DNA of 64,000 nt from Trichaptum fuscoviolaceum (GCA_910574455.1 CAJSYZ010000002.1:3807671-3871670), one strand, 5' to 3'; shown: positions 38,536-50,860, numbered from the stretch's first letter. The notes: generated from the letters alone by a model not told the origin. Numbers and translations: made by a program.

Positions 38536-38794
38536 ATACTATGCGAAGCCAAAATATATATCTCTTGTGCTCAAGAGGGTTTCAATAAACCAATGTTCGG
38601 AGTACATGCTACATTATCAAAATATATCTTTGAATTCGACAGCATACTATGTAGTAGCGTTCATGAAATGTGTCCGTAAATAGTAGCAGCCTGAGGCGGC
38701 ACTCCTTATTTGATGCTATGCTAAACGCGTACCTGCAACCGTCATCGTCGTTCACAACAACCTGACCCTCTCTTGAAGGCTATCTTTCGATGTT

Positions 38795-41700
38795 ATGGCC
38801 GACTATGACTCCGTGAAAGATCGAATAGTCGTCTCAGTTTTCGAGAAACGTACAGACGAACGCTATGTCGCGCATCTCAAAATATGGGAAATCGAGAACG
38901 GCAATGACAAGCCACGGTATATCATCCTTGCTGGTAAATCCTGCTCTGCACTTTCGCTGTGACATACTCAGAATAATGTTGAAGATGCTGATGGAGGAAG
39001 AGGCCTCCTTCACAAATCGCGCTTGAATCCGAATGGAACATTTTCTGTGGGCAAGACGTGGAATCTCAATGAACTACGAGCTGTCGACGTTACCAATGTG
39101 CGCTATTCTGGACTTTCCAATGAAAGCTTGCTGATTCACTCCGTTGCTAGCCTCTAGAGATCCAAGTCACATTTGCGCGTACTTATATGTGGCAAACAGA
39201 AAATCCACGGGATCAAGACCGCTTCCTCAATGCACTCGTGAGGTTGCACAGAGAGACACTGGGTTCATCTGCCTCGCTTCGAACATCTGGCTTTGCAATA
39301 GCGATGGATGCGCCGCAAGGTAGGTCCTTGTAATCCCTTCATATGTTAGTGCGGATATCTGAAGTTGCTATAGCTCGGCAGCCCGTCCGGACGAATGGTA
39401 ATGACCTGCGCTCTGTTAAATCTCAAGCGACAATCAGAGACCCTCGTTTCAATGGCACTCCTGAACGTACTGCGTCTCCTGTTCCCCGAAATCAATCTCG
39501 TACTCCTGTGACTAACGGACGGCCTCCATCCCCGGCTGGCTCGTCTCGTAGTGCACAAATGATGTCCCCGTCACGGACGAGTACTCGACCCTCTTCTCCT
39601 GCACTGTCTGCGACTGGAGCGCCTACGCGAAAGCCAAGGAGACCTTCGAACGCAGGATCATCAATTCGCTCTGACTCTTCCTCGAGAGGACAAGTGCCAT
39701 CTATCGTCGTCCCTCCTACCAGTCCAATACCAGTCCAAACTGGGCGCCCCAAGGAGTCGTCTCCCCTTCGGTCAAAGCCAATACAAGTGCAAGCACAAGC
39801 ATTCTCCGCCTCTCGTTCATCCTTGGATGTACCTTCGCCATCCACTTCCTTACATGGTACTTCACCGATATCGGCTACTGCCTCTCGCGGATCCAATGGA
39901 TCTGTGTCTGCATCGCCTTCCCCTATTTCGCCATATGCAAATAGTGAGAACTCAAACATTCGAGCACCAGGCAGATCCAATACGCGAACTCCATCCCCAG
40001 CTCCATCTACATCCTCGCGCCGTTCCCAGAAGAGCCGAGCTGCGGCCTCGAGCCCAGAACCACCGATACCCGCACAGGCTCAGCAGAAAACGAAACTGAA
40101 ACAAGCTCCGCTACCTTCAACAACTCAACAAGCGCCCCGGCGCGATCCCAAAGCTCGAATTTCGTTCTATGACCCTACGAACCAAGCACTCTTAGATCGG
40201 CTGCTATTCACTACTGTCACTTCACAGTCAGGGTCCGATACTAAAACAAATGGGGTGGAAGATGTAGAGGCTAGGGAAGGCGATGTAGAGGGTATAGAAT
40301 GGGCCGAAGAAGGTGACACAGCGGCAGCTATGCTTTCTAACATCGAAGAGATGCTTGAAGGTTATGAGTGGATTGGTGATGGCTTGTCAACGCGCACTAC
40401 AAGGAAAGGTCCTGCAGATCAGCTGGATTCACGATTGCTGGATGAGCTGCTCCTCCTTGAAAGGGTATGAACCTTCTTAAAGTGATACTTTTTCTCTGTC
40501 TTACACTGCAAGGGAATTTTGTAGGCGAACATACATTCATTACTGGAATCGGATGACGATCGAATAGCGAAAGTCATGAAGGGCCTTGACGAGGCAATTC
40601 TAGAGCTTGATACAATGGAGAGCACCCTTACTTCATACAAGATTCACCTCAACGTACGTCATTGACCCTTGTGCTTCATGGATTACCATCTGATGTTATA
40701 GCTTAGGCCGTTGGAGATGACATCTCTTATATTCAATCTCAGAACCGTGGCTTACAAGTGCAGACTCAAAATCAAAAGGCGCTCCTTAATGAAGTGGAGA
40801 AACTGCTAGTAAGAGTGACATTAAATACTGTAATGCTATTCTCTGACGCATATCCCTTAGCAAACTGTACATGTCGATCGTGAAACGCTCTTAACCCTCA
40901 CACAGGAATCTTTAGAGAAGAACACAAGTATTCAGAGGCTGGAAGAAGCTGCAGCCGAACTGTATAAAGCTCTACTTGCTGGAAGGGACAACGGCAAGTT
41001 CAGGCGCCCGTTAGTTCCTAATATCTTCGACCTGACATTAATCATCTAGACATGGCTGCTACGATGGAAAGACTGGAAGAATACCGAACTCATAATAGCC
41101 AATTCTGCAAGCGTATGCTTGATTTCTTAACAATAATGTTCACTGCCCAAGCAAATCTCCTCCTCGAACAAAACAACGGTGTTGCGCCACTAGGAGAGAA
41201 GGGAAGGCTAGTCGTGGTCAATCACCAACAGATCGAGGCCTACCTCGGTAGGTATTGCGGTTTGATGCTCTACCTCAAGGAAATGGATGAGAATAAGTAT
41301 TCAAAAGTCTGCGCGGTAAGTCGCAGTGTCACGACGACTGGCAATTATCTCACATTATGCAGGCATACTTTTCTGCAGCGAGCGATCTCCACTCAAAGCA
41401 GGTGAAGGCACTCTTGTCTTCTTATATAAACTTCGTAAGACAGGCAACAGAAGAGGAGACAGAGCAAGGTCGGTATTTTTCGTGTGGTTGCTCCTAGAAA
41501 TGTTGAATACTTAAGCGGCTGTGTTATGTAGCTTTCGCAGCCAGTCCCGCAAATGCGAATTGGGCTTCTGGTGGACTTCGTCGTGCTGGTACTGTTGTCC
41601 GGTCTCCTTTGGATGGACGGAAAGACAAAGTCAAACAGCAGAACGGCACACTTCATCCATTTGAGGTATGTCCAATGATTCGTGATATTTGGCAACATAT

Positions 41701-43135
41701 GAAGGGTCATTTTCTTAGGTTTTAGATATTGTACTGGAACAAATTGCGCCTCAAGTGTACCGCGAGGAGGAGTTCATTGCGGACTTCCTCCAAATCAATG
41801 ATGCAGCTCTCACTTTTGCCGATTACATGGGGTTAGAACACTACTTCCGTCGTCAGGCTGCACAATATTCTGGGTTAAGCAGCGCAACGACGAAGCTCGT
41901 ACGAGGGTCGCTAGATCTTATTTTTGGCTTTTTACCCATCGAGTTAAAAACATTCATTGATTCTGCGCTTGCAAAGGATTCATCGTAAGCAATTGCCATC
42001 CTGGAGACTATTGATACGTGAACTCAGCATCAATTCGGTCATCATCTCTAGGCAAATAGTTGGGATCCTTGCCTCCGTAGAACGCGCAATCGCTGATGCA
42101 GAAGAACGTGGAAACAACTTCTTTGCTGGTGTACTCGATAAACAGCATCAGCGACTGAGGGCTGTGTTTGACCGTCATGTTGTTCGTGATTTCTTGGATA
42201 AATATTCTATTATTCTTTGACTTAGGTTTTGATTTGATTCTAGGATGACCAAATAAAGGGTATCGAACAGACAAAGTTGAACGCGAAGAAACGACGAGGC
42301 GTGGCTCATTTCATCAAGCATTTCCCCGTTTACGTGAATCGTATTGAAAGTCAGCTTGGGGGCGCCGACGGTCTTGAGATCAGAGGGAATGTGGACGCCG
42401 CGTATGAACGGATCGTTCAGTCCATGTTCGATTGTTTGAAACAAATGGCGAAGATGGATGGTGAACAAGCTGAGGACAAGGGCCAATTGAATTATCATGT
42501 TATACTTATTGGTAAGCTGTCGGCCAGTACTACATGGTTATAACTGATGACCATCTCCACAGAAAACATGCAACACTTCATCTCGGAGGTTAACCAGTCG
42601 AAGATTACTTCTATCAGTGACTTCAAGAAACGCGCTGAGGTCATATATGATGAAAACTTGAACTCATATGTGAAGATCGTAATACGAAGGCCTTTCGCAA
42701 AAATCATAGTGAGTTCATTACGACAGCTGCATTTATCTACCATAACGTAATGCCTTTTGAAAGGACTTCTTCGAAAACATCGAAAGACTCCTGAAAACGA
42801 CTTCCCCCACTGAAATTGCAAAGAACGGAACTTACAGCCGTTCGGCGCTGAAGAGAGTCATTAAAGAGTATAATTCCAAAGATATCAAGAAGCATGTCGA
42901 TGCACTCTTCAAGCGTGTGGAGAAGCACTTCACTGAAGAGAACGCTCCCGAAAACAACGGTGCAGTAAAAGCCGGAATCGCATTGGCTGGTGTATGGAAA
43001 GCCTGTGAGGAAGAGGTTTTGAGAATTACAGATTTGTTTTCCAAGAGGATCAGCAAATGTTACCCGGACGCTGGAGTGTCGTTGGAATATTCGAGGGCGG
43101 ATGTTGAAACAGCGTTCAAGCGGCATAGAGTTTGA
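38795..43135 (+). CDS. SEC3: Exocyst complex subunit Sec3
   Basis: Fifteen exons (38795-38933, 38985-39097, 39151-39319, 39350-40464, 40525-40653, 40707-40808, 40861-40993, 41050-41315, 41363-41468, 41532-41665, 41719-41984, 42052-42181, 42244-42511, 42563-42708, 42764-43135) encode 1195 residues. Residues 1-130 are the Sec3 PIP2-binding PH-like domain (KPRYIILA, GLLHKSRLNPNGTFSVGKTWNL, TYMWQTENPRDQDRFLNALVRL). A disordered Ser/Pro region follows. The coiled-coil and helical-rod half includes ANIHSLLESDDDRIAKVMKGLD, MAATMERLEEYRTHNSQF, KKRRGVAHFIKHFPVYV and a C-terminal YSRADVETAFKRHR. Sec3 marks exocytic sites on the plasma membrane and tethers secretory vesicles with Exo70. Intron 7 (40994-41049) uses a GC donor (GCAAGT); only this keeps the frame into MAATMERL. 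Confidence 0.95.
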
Positions 43136-43240
43136 ATTTTATGACATTATGGATTTTTAGTGTAGTCTACTGTACCATTTATTGCGCATTGCACGACCAA
43201 ATAGATACCATACAAAAGGGAGGAAGTGAAGAGGTCCGAA

Positions 43241-44151
43241 TCATTGCAACCTTGGCTGTACGTTCAGGAAGTCCGCACCCAATTCCGCAGGTGCTGCAGG
43301 TGCCTCCGCGGGAGCAGATAACGCAGGTGAATAGTCTGGACGAATTCCCTCTTTCCACAGACGAACATATTCAGCTCCTCTGGTAAAGTACTTGTTCTCG
43401 TTCCGCTCGATGATAGCCTTCCAACGCTTCCGTGCCTCCATTGATTCCTGCTCCGTGTATTGCCGTTGCTCCCAACTCTTCAAATATTCCTGTTCTCGTA
43501 AGAAGCCCTTTTCGAGTTCGCCAGGTTTGAATACACCGCCGTACACCTGAGCTTCTGCGATGGCGACTTGCGATGCAATGTGCTGTTCCGCGCGTAGAGC
43601 ACGGAACTGAGCAATGGAGGACGTATACGCGTCTGTCAGAGGCTTTCCGTGGTATTCATATAAGTTAACCGCAAACCGAATTGCGCTATTCAGCGTACTC
43701 GATGAGCATGTGTAAAGAGAGAGAGAGCATCGCAAACGTACTCTTCGGGGCTGGGGTTACGTCCTCGTTGGCTTAGACGTGTCCAAGCTTCGCCACGAAC
43801 GGGGTGCTCGTTCTCAATGAGACCAGACTCAACCAAACTTCTTGCACGGAATGCTTCGAAGGGGTGGTCACGGAAAAACTGTCGACGAACTTCATCTTCT
43901 AGGTAGAATATCGGCGAAGTCCTAGCTTTTTCGGGTTTTTTCGACATCTTGTCAGACATAGCCGCTCTACGAGGTGGTAAGTCATATGGTTTTCCATCGG
44001 GAGGGAAACGAGCTGGAGGTGCCTTGGGAGGAAGAGGGAGAGGCGGATGTTCAAGGACAGCTTTAAGCCACAGAGGTTCCTTGTCGAGATAATCTTTGCG
44101 CTGGAGGCGCGCTACTTGCTTGTGAACTTGCGATGCTACCCGGCGAACCAT
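43241..44151 (-). CDS. RSM25: Mitochondrial ribosomal protein mS23 (Rsm25)
   Basis: Two exons (44151-43742, 43685-43241) encode 284 residues. The match to fungal MRP-S25/Rsm25 is direct: VRRVASQVHKQVARL at the start, WLKAVLEHPPLPLPPKAPP, SPIFYLEDEVRRQFFRDHPFEAFR, HPVRGEAWTRLSQRGRNPSPED, then AIRFAVNLYEYHGKPLTDAY. The splice junction completes the PSPED-AIRF block. The protein is a small-subunit mitoribosomal component. As in many Rsm25 proteins, there is no long cleavable presequence. Its stop lies 105 bp from the convergent Sec3 stop. Confidence 0.93.
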
Positions 44152-44318
44152 GTCGTGAACACGAAAGCACTGCCAGTGAGCAATCGAGGATTCATTCTAT
44201 TTCAGTGCTTACGTAACTGTAACTTCAAGTTAAGTGACACCGGGTTTACTATGCGAAAGAGATGAAATCACGAATATAAGACGATACAAGCGAAGCTAGG
44301 GTCCAGAAAGTACAGAAA

Positions 44319-46131
44319 TTATCCCTTCACCCGAGATTGAGCAGCTAACGCAGCATTCATGCCCATCCATGTTTTTTCTACAAGTCCAAGGAGTTTCTGC
44401 ATATCAGAGCTCCATTCATTCATGACATCTTCGGCAGTCTTCTTGTTTCGGAAGGTTACGATACCTGTAGGGCGATCAATACGTGCCCATATAGTCTTTG
44501 AGACTACCAAGCGGGACAGGGTATCTTCAGTTTCTTGGGGGGAAAGATCCAGTAGAGCAGTGAGTCGCTTCATGGTAATGCGGGTATAATACTCAGCGAC
44601 AACCCGTGTATTCTTTGAAAGTAGAACACGTCAGCCCATTTCATATGAAAGAGACATAAGAGTGACATACGTGTTCTATCACCCGTGTATGAAGGTCTTC
44701 CCATCGCTTTCTCCCCGCTAGAGTGTTTTCCTCGAAGACATCCGTGCCTCGTAGCGTTGGTCCATACACGGATTCGATGGAGGGCCAGCGCATTAATTCA
44801 CGGGTTACAAAGCATTTCATGAGATTGCTGTTATGGATGTCAGGAATCATGACTTGTGGTCTCAGACAAGTTTTGAGCTTACTATTGTGACTCTAACTTC
44901 GCAAGCTCAGGGTACTTGGATACTCTGTGGAGCATGTCAGACTGCTCGTTATCATGGGGCGCGAGAACTACATAGTAGACAACATGAGATAGCGCCTAAT
45001 GAAGTTTCGTCAGGACTACAGTCTCAGAACCAAGCAAAGTACATACCTCTCTACCCTTTCCGGCAGTGTCATCTTTGACTGAAGGAGTCTCCCAGATCTT
45101 GTGATAGTGCTTTGCAGCATCCAAGTAATCTCGATTATGCAGCGCGTATTGAATCATGAGGTCGTAATATTTCAGTCTTAGATCCTGTGCAAAAGGTATG
45201 ATTATCTGCAACCTTTAGGGGAGAAGAATATCGTACCTCGTTGCCCTTCTCTTTCAAGAAACCTTCATTGACTTTGCGTCCACCCACTCTCACTTTAATC
45301 CAGTCCGCTTCACCTCTGCTTAAATCCTCTTTCTTCTCCTTCAAATCTTCTTCATCCTTTCCTTTCGCCACGAGAATAAGCACACGCATTTGTTCTAGTA
45401 GAAACTCAGTCTTTTCTCTACGTTCCATCGACGAGTACGTTTCAACTTGTAGGTCCGAAAGCAATTCTGATGCAGTTTCCAGGGACTTCTGAGGGGGTGG
45501 GGATGTCGATGTCGGCTTATTGGCAAGGGACTCATGATAGTGGGCCAGTGCAAGGGTGACTCGAGCTCGAGGTGTTTCGAGAAATATCTGAAGGTATGAA
45601 CAGATTATCTCATATATCCAAGCTAGACAGTAAGAGATAATACCTTGCCCTCCGTCACTTGCCGTAGGGTTTCAACTAACTCCAGCCATTTCTCGAGGCC
45701 ATCATTGCTCCTAATCTCATCTAGCCAACCCATTGCTAGTTCTACAATTGACTGAATGACAGATTTAAGCTGCCCGTGCTTCTTGCTCAAAAGGCTGATA
45801 TTTGCATTGAGCTGGGTATAGTCTCTCGCGTCATATGCTAGCTGAGAGACCGTCGTTGCTATTCTTGTAGTCGATTTTTGGTCCGCCGCCTGTAGAAGGT
45901 GAGACAGATATTGGAACAGATAGTCAAGCACATACATTTCTCGTTTGCTTCTCCAAAGAAAGTAGCTTCTCAATTGCCTCACTCAATTTACCACTCTAGA
46001 GACAGGTCAGTAAGCCAGGTATGAAGTAGCACGAGTATAAAAATACCTGCCTTCGCAAGCGCGATAGCTTCTGGAAGCAGAGCGTCCACCTCGGGTGTGA
46101 AGTCCCTTTCCTGCTTCTTGTTGTCCGACAT
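44319..46131 (-). CDS. RPN5: 26S proteasome regulatory subunit Rpn5 (PSMD12)
   Basis: Eight exons (46131-46051, 45995-45936, 45889-45644, 45587-45237, 45184-45047, 44995-44883, 44827-44671, 44612-44319) encode 479 residues. Rpn5 signatures include LSLEKQTRNAADQKS, DLRLKYYDLMIQYALHNRDYLDAAKHYHKIWETP, YYVVLAPHDNEQSDMLHRV, RWPSIESVYGPTL, then the PCI winged helix (RVVAEYYTRITMKRLTALLDL, ETEDTLSRLVVSKTIWARIDRPTGIV). It scaffolds the proteasome lid and helps place the deubiquitinase Rpn11. Intron 1 (46050-45996) starts GCAGGT; the nearby GT option gives stops in every usable frame, while the GC donor yields IALAKSGKLSEAIEKL. It diverges from Sld2 over 242 bp. Confidence 0.95.
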
Positions 46132-46228
46132 TTCGTTTGTCAAGGTGGGAAGCAATCAAAAGGGCTTGAAGTGAAGTAAGAGTTGGGCTTGAAGCTCAGG
46201 CGAAGTAGTACACTGCCAGTGGCAAGTG

Positions 46229-46234
46229 ACGCGT
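46229..46234. promoter_or_regulatory. MCB box (ACGCGT), distal to Sld2
   Basis: An exact ACGCGT lies about 140 bp upstream of the Sld2 ATG and 98 bp upstream of the Rpn5 ATG, in the context GTGACGCGTCGCG. Confidence 0.5.
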
Positions 46235-46310
46235 CGCGTCTCAGGCTCTTTACCTAATCATCACTGGCAACTTGAAGTTCAAATTGCTGAGTCATCATTT
46301 GAACTCCGCG

Positions 46311-46316
46311 ACGCGT
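46311..46316. promoter_or_regulatory. MCB box (ACGCGT), proximal to Sld2
   Basis: A second exact ACGCGT lies 58 bp upstream of the Sld2 ATG, in the context CCGCGACGCGTCGAG. It shares the CGACGCGTCG-like core with the first box. Confidence 0.5.
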
Positions 46317-46373
46317 CGAGTTCGAGTGTTTGAGCGCGTCCACACCTTGAACACGACAACTTGAAGCATAACG

Positions 46374-48047
46374 ATGGATCTTTCCACTATCAAAGCGGAG
46401 ATAAAGAACTGGGAACGCGCATTCAAGACTAAATACTCCAGGGCTCCGAATGTAGATGATATCAAATGTCGGCCAGATATAGGTACGCCGTGTACGCATT
46501 CCTCACAATTAAATCGCCTGATTCTACCATGAAGCTTAGCTGCGAGGTATAAACTGTACAAGAGTATGTCAAAAGAGAGTAACTTTAAGCAGCGGGAAAG
46601 GAATGGCGCTGTCTTTCCAGTAACTCCACCTAGGCGACAAGCTAGCCTACCAGGTCCTTCCTCTCTCATCCCGAAATCTCGAGCAATACAAGGAGAATCA
46701 GATCCGTTCTCGCCAAATCCTTTCTCTCCTACGAAAGCATCGCGTAAGCAGCGGACCGATGTCGTTGATGTACTAGAGAAGCCAAGGAACGCTTCGGGAC
46801 GGACAACCACTCCTCCGCGAAGCAGCATCGTAGCAAGGCGGTCGCTCTCCCCAAATCCGTTTCCGCCCTTCGATGGCCCACTGCGGTCTTCTACTCCGGA
46901 ATACAGCCAGAACGAGCGCAGCACAGTTAAAAAAGCCCGAAAGCGCCTTCGAGGAGATATAGTGTCACCCTCTCCGGCTCGTATAGATAAGAAGCGTCGT
47001 ACAGCTGCTGTCGGGTCACTCCCCTCATTCCAGACCCGGTCTCATGACGACACCCAAGCAAGTAGCGAACCACGTCTTGATAATCTCGATGAAGCCGAGA
47101 CTTCATTCATAGATGAATCGCCGATGAAAGTGGCCTCTTCCGGGAAGGATTTCAAGCTTCTTTTTGACGAAGGGCTACCCCGACTAAATTTTGAAGAACC
47201 TCGGCTTTCAAGATCCAAAATCAGCAAACAGAAGTCAGCTGTATGGCCGGATCCTCATAGGCATGATCGTATAGGCAGTGCCATTACTACCGAAAGTCGA
47301 ACACTACCGAATAAGGGTTTGGCTCTAGGCACTAAACAAAGTTCTGTGACCTTTGGTCAAGGATCAGTCTTGAACACGGCGTCGACATCAGGTACACAGC
47401 AAGGTATTCATACTGCTCCGGTGTTTGCACGGAAACGATCCAGCTCTGATGCTGAAATCTCAACGCCGGACATCGTGAACAGCGCTCAATTGGAGAGCGT
47501 TGATAGGCTACTTCCTCCCTCTCCCCAACCAACTTCTTCGACTTTACCCAAAACTTCAGGGAAAGGAACAAAAGCAATGAAAAATATATTGCCAAATAGG
47601 AAAAAGACAAAACTCATACCCAACGACAATAGTGACGCTTCGGAAGAGGACGATTTGGTCGATGTCCAGATCTTTGAAGCAGAGAGAGACCTACGGAACC
47701 GCTTGAAAGCAAGGAGCCGAACTGATGATGATCCTGACCTTGGGATTCTTACGCCTTTTGCCAGGCATGGATTTGACCGAACTTTACCAGAAAGCGAGAT
47801 TTCTGAAAGGGAGGAGCTTGAAATTAATCTACCGGATTGTCTTCGGAGCGTCCTACACATTTCTCCCTCCCGTGCGCGCGAGCGTGAAGAACGCGCCCTC
47901 GTGGACTCGTTGCTCCTCGGAGAAGCAAGCGTGGACAAATATGGAGAAGTTTGGGGTGTTGGTGAGGTCGAACCGTCCACAGCTGTTACTGATGATGAAG
48001 ATGATTGGGCCGGGGAAGGCGTTCCTTGGGAGGCAGCTGAACTATAG
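46374..48047 (+). CDS. SLD2: DNA replication initiation factor Sld2/Drc1
   Basis: Two exons (46374-46482, 46540-48047) encode 538 residues. The N-terminal Sld2 motif is clear: IKAEIKNWERAFKTKYSRAPNVDDIK, then DIAARYKLYKSM, shared with yeast Sld2 and the start of RecQL4. The splice junction falls inside this motif and restores it. The rest is disordered and carries many CDK-type sites (TPPRR, SPNPFSPTK, TPPRS, TPEYS, SPSPAR, ESPMK), as expected for a protein activated by S-phase CDK to bind Dpb11. A conserved-looking C-terminal block (RSVLHISPSRAREREERALVDSLLLGEA) lies before the acidic end. Known role: it brings Dpb11, GINS and Pol epsilon together at origins. Two MCB boxes upstream suggest G1/S transcription. 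Confidence 0.9.
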
Positions 48048-48589
48048 CACTCATAAAATGTACATTCAAAGGCGCATCGTACGTCAATAGCTGAGTATAT
48101 GCCGGATTCTACGCTTAGAGTACTGCCTTATTCAGGCACGTGCAAGAGGCATGGATCTAACTCTGTAACAGTGAGTCCCAAAGACCGACGTTTTCCTCAT
48201 TGCGCTGTTTCATATCCAACGTTTCTACGTGCTCATCTTGGCGCTCTAGGGTGATATGAAGCTCGACGCAGGTTCAGGGCATGTTTTCAGTACCTTGTAA
48301 GGCCTATCGAACTGTGATTGAACTAATTTCAGTGAATTATCACAATACACGCACTCTCAACACGACTGATGGTGGCATGCTCCTTACATGCCGACTATGC
48401 CTGTCTTCTGCGAAGCTCTTCTGGCACAGTATATACATTGCGACTGAACGTATTAACATCTTCACTTTCTACTGTTCGACCACTGCTGCATTCCATCGAC
48501 ACTCAGTGGTAGCACTAATCCATCCTGCCTCTTAAAGCTCGTCTAACTGCGACCGTCTATCGTGTCCTTCCCCCTTAATACTATCTACA
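48048..48589. other. Intergenic, no gene seen
   Basis: This tandem gap between Sld2 and the F-box gene should hold the F-box promoter. One 84-codon open frame (48281-48535) lacks any motif and is treated as chance. Confidence 0.45.
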
Positions 48590-50860
48590 ATGCTGGCAGT
48601 TCTCAGAGACCCAGAAGTTACTAAATTCTTGCTCGAGTACATTCTCGATACCCCGGGTGGTCGTCGGTCTGTTTCTAGGCTCTCACGATCATGCAAGGCT
48701 CTCTCGGAGCCAGCGCTGAATGTCCTATGGAAGGATCTTGACTCCATTTTGCCGCTGTTGTCTCTCATGCCCAACCACTTGTTCAAAAGGCAGAGACGTC
48801 CTGGTCTAGGATTCGTACGTGATCTTCTCTGGGCTGATATATGAGCATACTAACACGCCTATTTTTTTTTCTATGATTAGGCTAAGGAGCCGAATGCGAG
48901 AGATTGGCAGCGCCTGCTTGCATACGGAGAGCGTGTCCGGAAGATTGGGTACAACGAAACTATCGGAAACGTCAGTGCGGATATTTTCACAGTGTTCGAA
49001 GACACGAAGCCACAGGAGTACATCTTGCCAAACCTGAAGACTTTGGTATGGAAAGTTGAAACCGCTGAAGGCCTTGAGAGGAGCCTCCTTTTCCTCAGTC
49101 CTCAACTCCGGTGCTTGACCGTCGAGATTGGCAGTGGCATACCACAGGACGAGATGGTCAAGTTCTTGACAGAGGTTTCCCAGAGCACACGTTTGTGCTC
49201 ATTATCTATCACATCGCCGACGCGAGTGCCTGCATATCTTCCCCGACTGATGCAACAGCAGACAACGTTGGAGAAGGTGGCACTATTGGCTCCCGGATGT
49301 CTTTCGCCGTCTATTGGGCGGTGGTTGTCAGCGATGTCTTCCCTCAAGAGCCTACAGGTGGATGTCGGTGACCGCTCTGACGGCGTAATTGCCAGTTTTT
49401 TCACCGGTCTCCCAGCTTCCGGTGTATCATCTCCCGGCATTGCATCTCCTGACATTGCAATGTCTCCTCTGCCTGGGACAGAATCGACTGTATTGATCGA
49501 TTTCACCCAAGAGCAAGGCTTCAAACAGCTTCGTCACGTCAGCCTCTCGGGAGAGGTGACGTCGACGAACAATTTCCTCTCTCGCATCTCTGCACCCCTC
49601 CAGAGCATCGAACTCGCTCTTGACGAACCAGATGACGAAAAGGAGTGGCGAAGCTTTTGGGCGACTATTAGCAAGAAGTTCAAGAACAGCCTGCGCTCGA
49701 TTGTCATCACAGCCTCAGGTACCTCACGATTCACCGACCTCATTCGGTCAACGTCGCGAGGTGAAAACGCGGCACGGCGCCTTCGCTTGGATGGACTCGA
49801 GCCATTCCCAGCTCTGGTGCGCATGGAGGTTGACCTTCCGGAGTCGCGTGTTTTCCTTGATGAGGACATTAGACATCTTGCATCGGCGTGTCCTAACCTT
49901 GAGGTCATCAAACTTTGCCCCCTTTCGCGCTGGCCGATCCCCTACGGCCCGCCGAAGACGACGCTAGCTGGCCTAGCGCCCCTTGCTTCCAATTGTAAAC
50001 GACTTCACACCCTCCATATACCCCTTCACGCGACAGGAACGAAGAATTTCTCCCTTTACGACATGCAATACTCATCTCGCTCACTTGAGCGCATACATGT
50101 CGGTCATTCATGGGTGGAGGATCCGCTGAGCGTTTCTATCCTCTTGAGCCACTTCGCCCCGTACATGGACAACCTGAAGTGGTTCCATGAAAAGAACCGA
50201 CCTGGCTATGTTGAGGCGCACAGTGTCGGATGGACTCGGGTCTCAGATATACTCCCACAACTTCAGCGCTTGCGCTTGCATGAACGCGAGCAGGCTCAGG
50301 CACGTCCATTGTCGGTTCCCACCAAAGCCCCGGAGGTTGTATCCTCCCGTCGCACTGCACCGCCTGCCCCAGCGCCGGCGAAGACAATGATCAGCAAGGC
50401 AATTCAGACGAAGTGCCCGACAGCTGACTTCGGTACCCAGACAAAAATTCAATACCGTCATAAGAACATCTCGACGAAACCCTTCCAACGCGATGCGGAG
50501 ATTGATGCCACCCCTTCCCTTGTCGACGAAGCTGTTGAGATGCTGCCTTCGTTGCAAGAGCAGGCAATCGAAGTTCAGCCAGAGCTGGTCTCTGTCTCGA
50601 CTGAGACGTTTGATCTACCAGGCGTGCTCGTTACAACCTCCTCTCAGACCGATATAGAGGAGTTCAATGAGAAGGTCGGCTTCGAGTACACCGGACCTGA
50701 TGCAGCGAGTACCGGGTATGTCGGTCACTCGGCCGGATACATCGCTGAGATCGTCCGGGCAGTAACACCGCCTATTCTACTCAAGCTTTTCAGCTTTTGG
50801 ACGCTGTTCGTTATGGACGGCGAGAAAACTCACAACGAGCCGTTGTTCTCAACAATCTGA
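48590..50860 (+). CDS. F-box/LRR-type protein with C-terminal QT-motif repeats
   Basis: Two exons (48590-48814, 48881-50860) encode 734 residues. The N-terminus has a degenerate F-box of the basidiomycete type (SVSRLSRSCKALSEPALNVLWKDL), expected to bind Skp1 in an SCF ubiquitin ligase. Residues 120-500 or so are irregular leucine-rich repeats (LRCLTVEI, LKSLQVDVG, LRHVSLSGEV, LQSIELALDE, LEVIKLCPLSRWPIPYG, LHTLHIPLHATG). The C-terminal 200 residues are unusual: Pro/Ala-rich with repeated QT motifs (AIQTK near 583, GTQTK near 594, SSQTD near 664) and a final hydrophobic patch (PPILLKLFSFWTLFVM). The LRR part would be the substrate receptor; the substrate is unknown. Confidence 0.8.

Larger units (their letters stand above)
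46132..46373. promoter_or_regulatory. Bidirectional promoter, Rpn5 and Sld2
   Basis: This 242-bp gap lies between divergent starts. It holds two exact ACGCGT boxes (46229-46234 and 46311-46316), the MCB core bound by the MBF G1/S factor in yeasts, and one TGAGTCA (46288-46294), the palindromic AP-1/Gcn4-type bZIP site. The CAACTTGAAG decamer occurs twice (from 46269 and from about 46357). Function is inferred from motif identity and the neighbouring replication gene. Confidence 0.6.

Noticed and set aside
39492..39980. 162-codon minus-strand frame
   Set aside because: Antisense to the disordered region of Sec3, which is well supported on the other strand.
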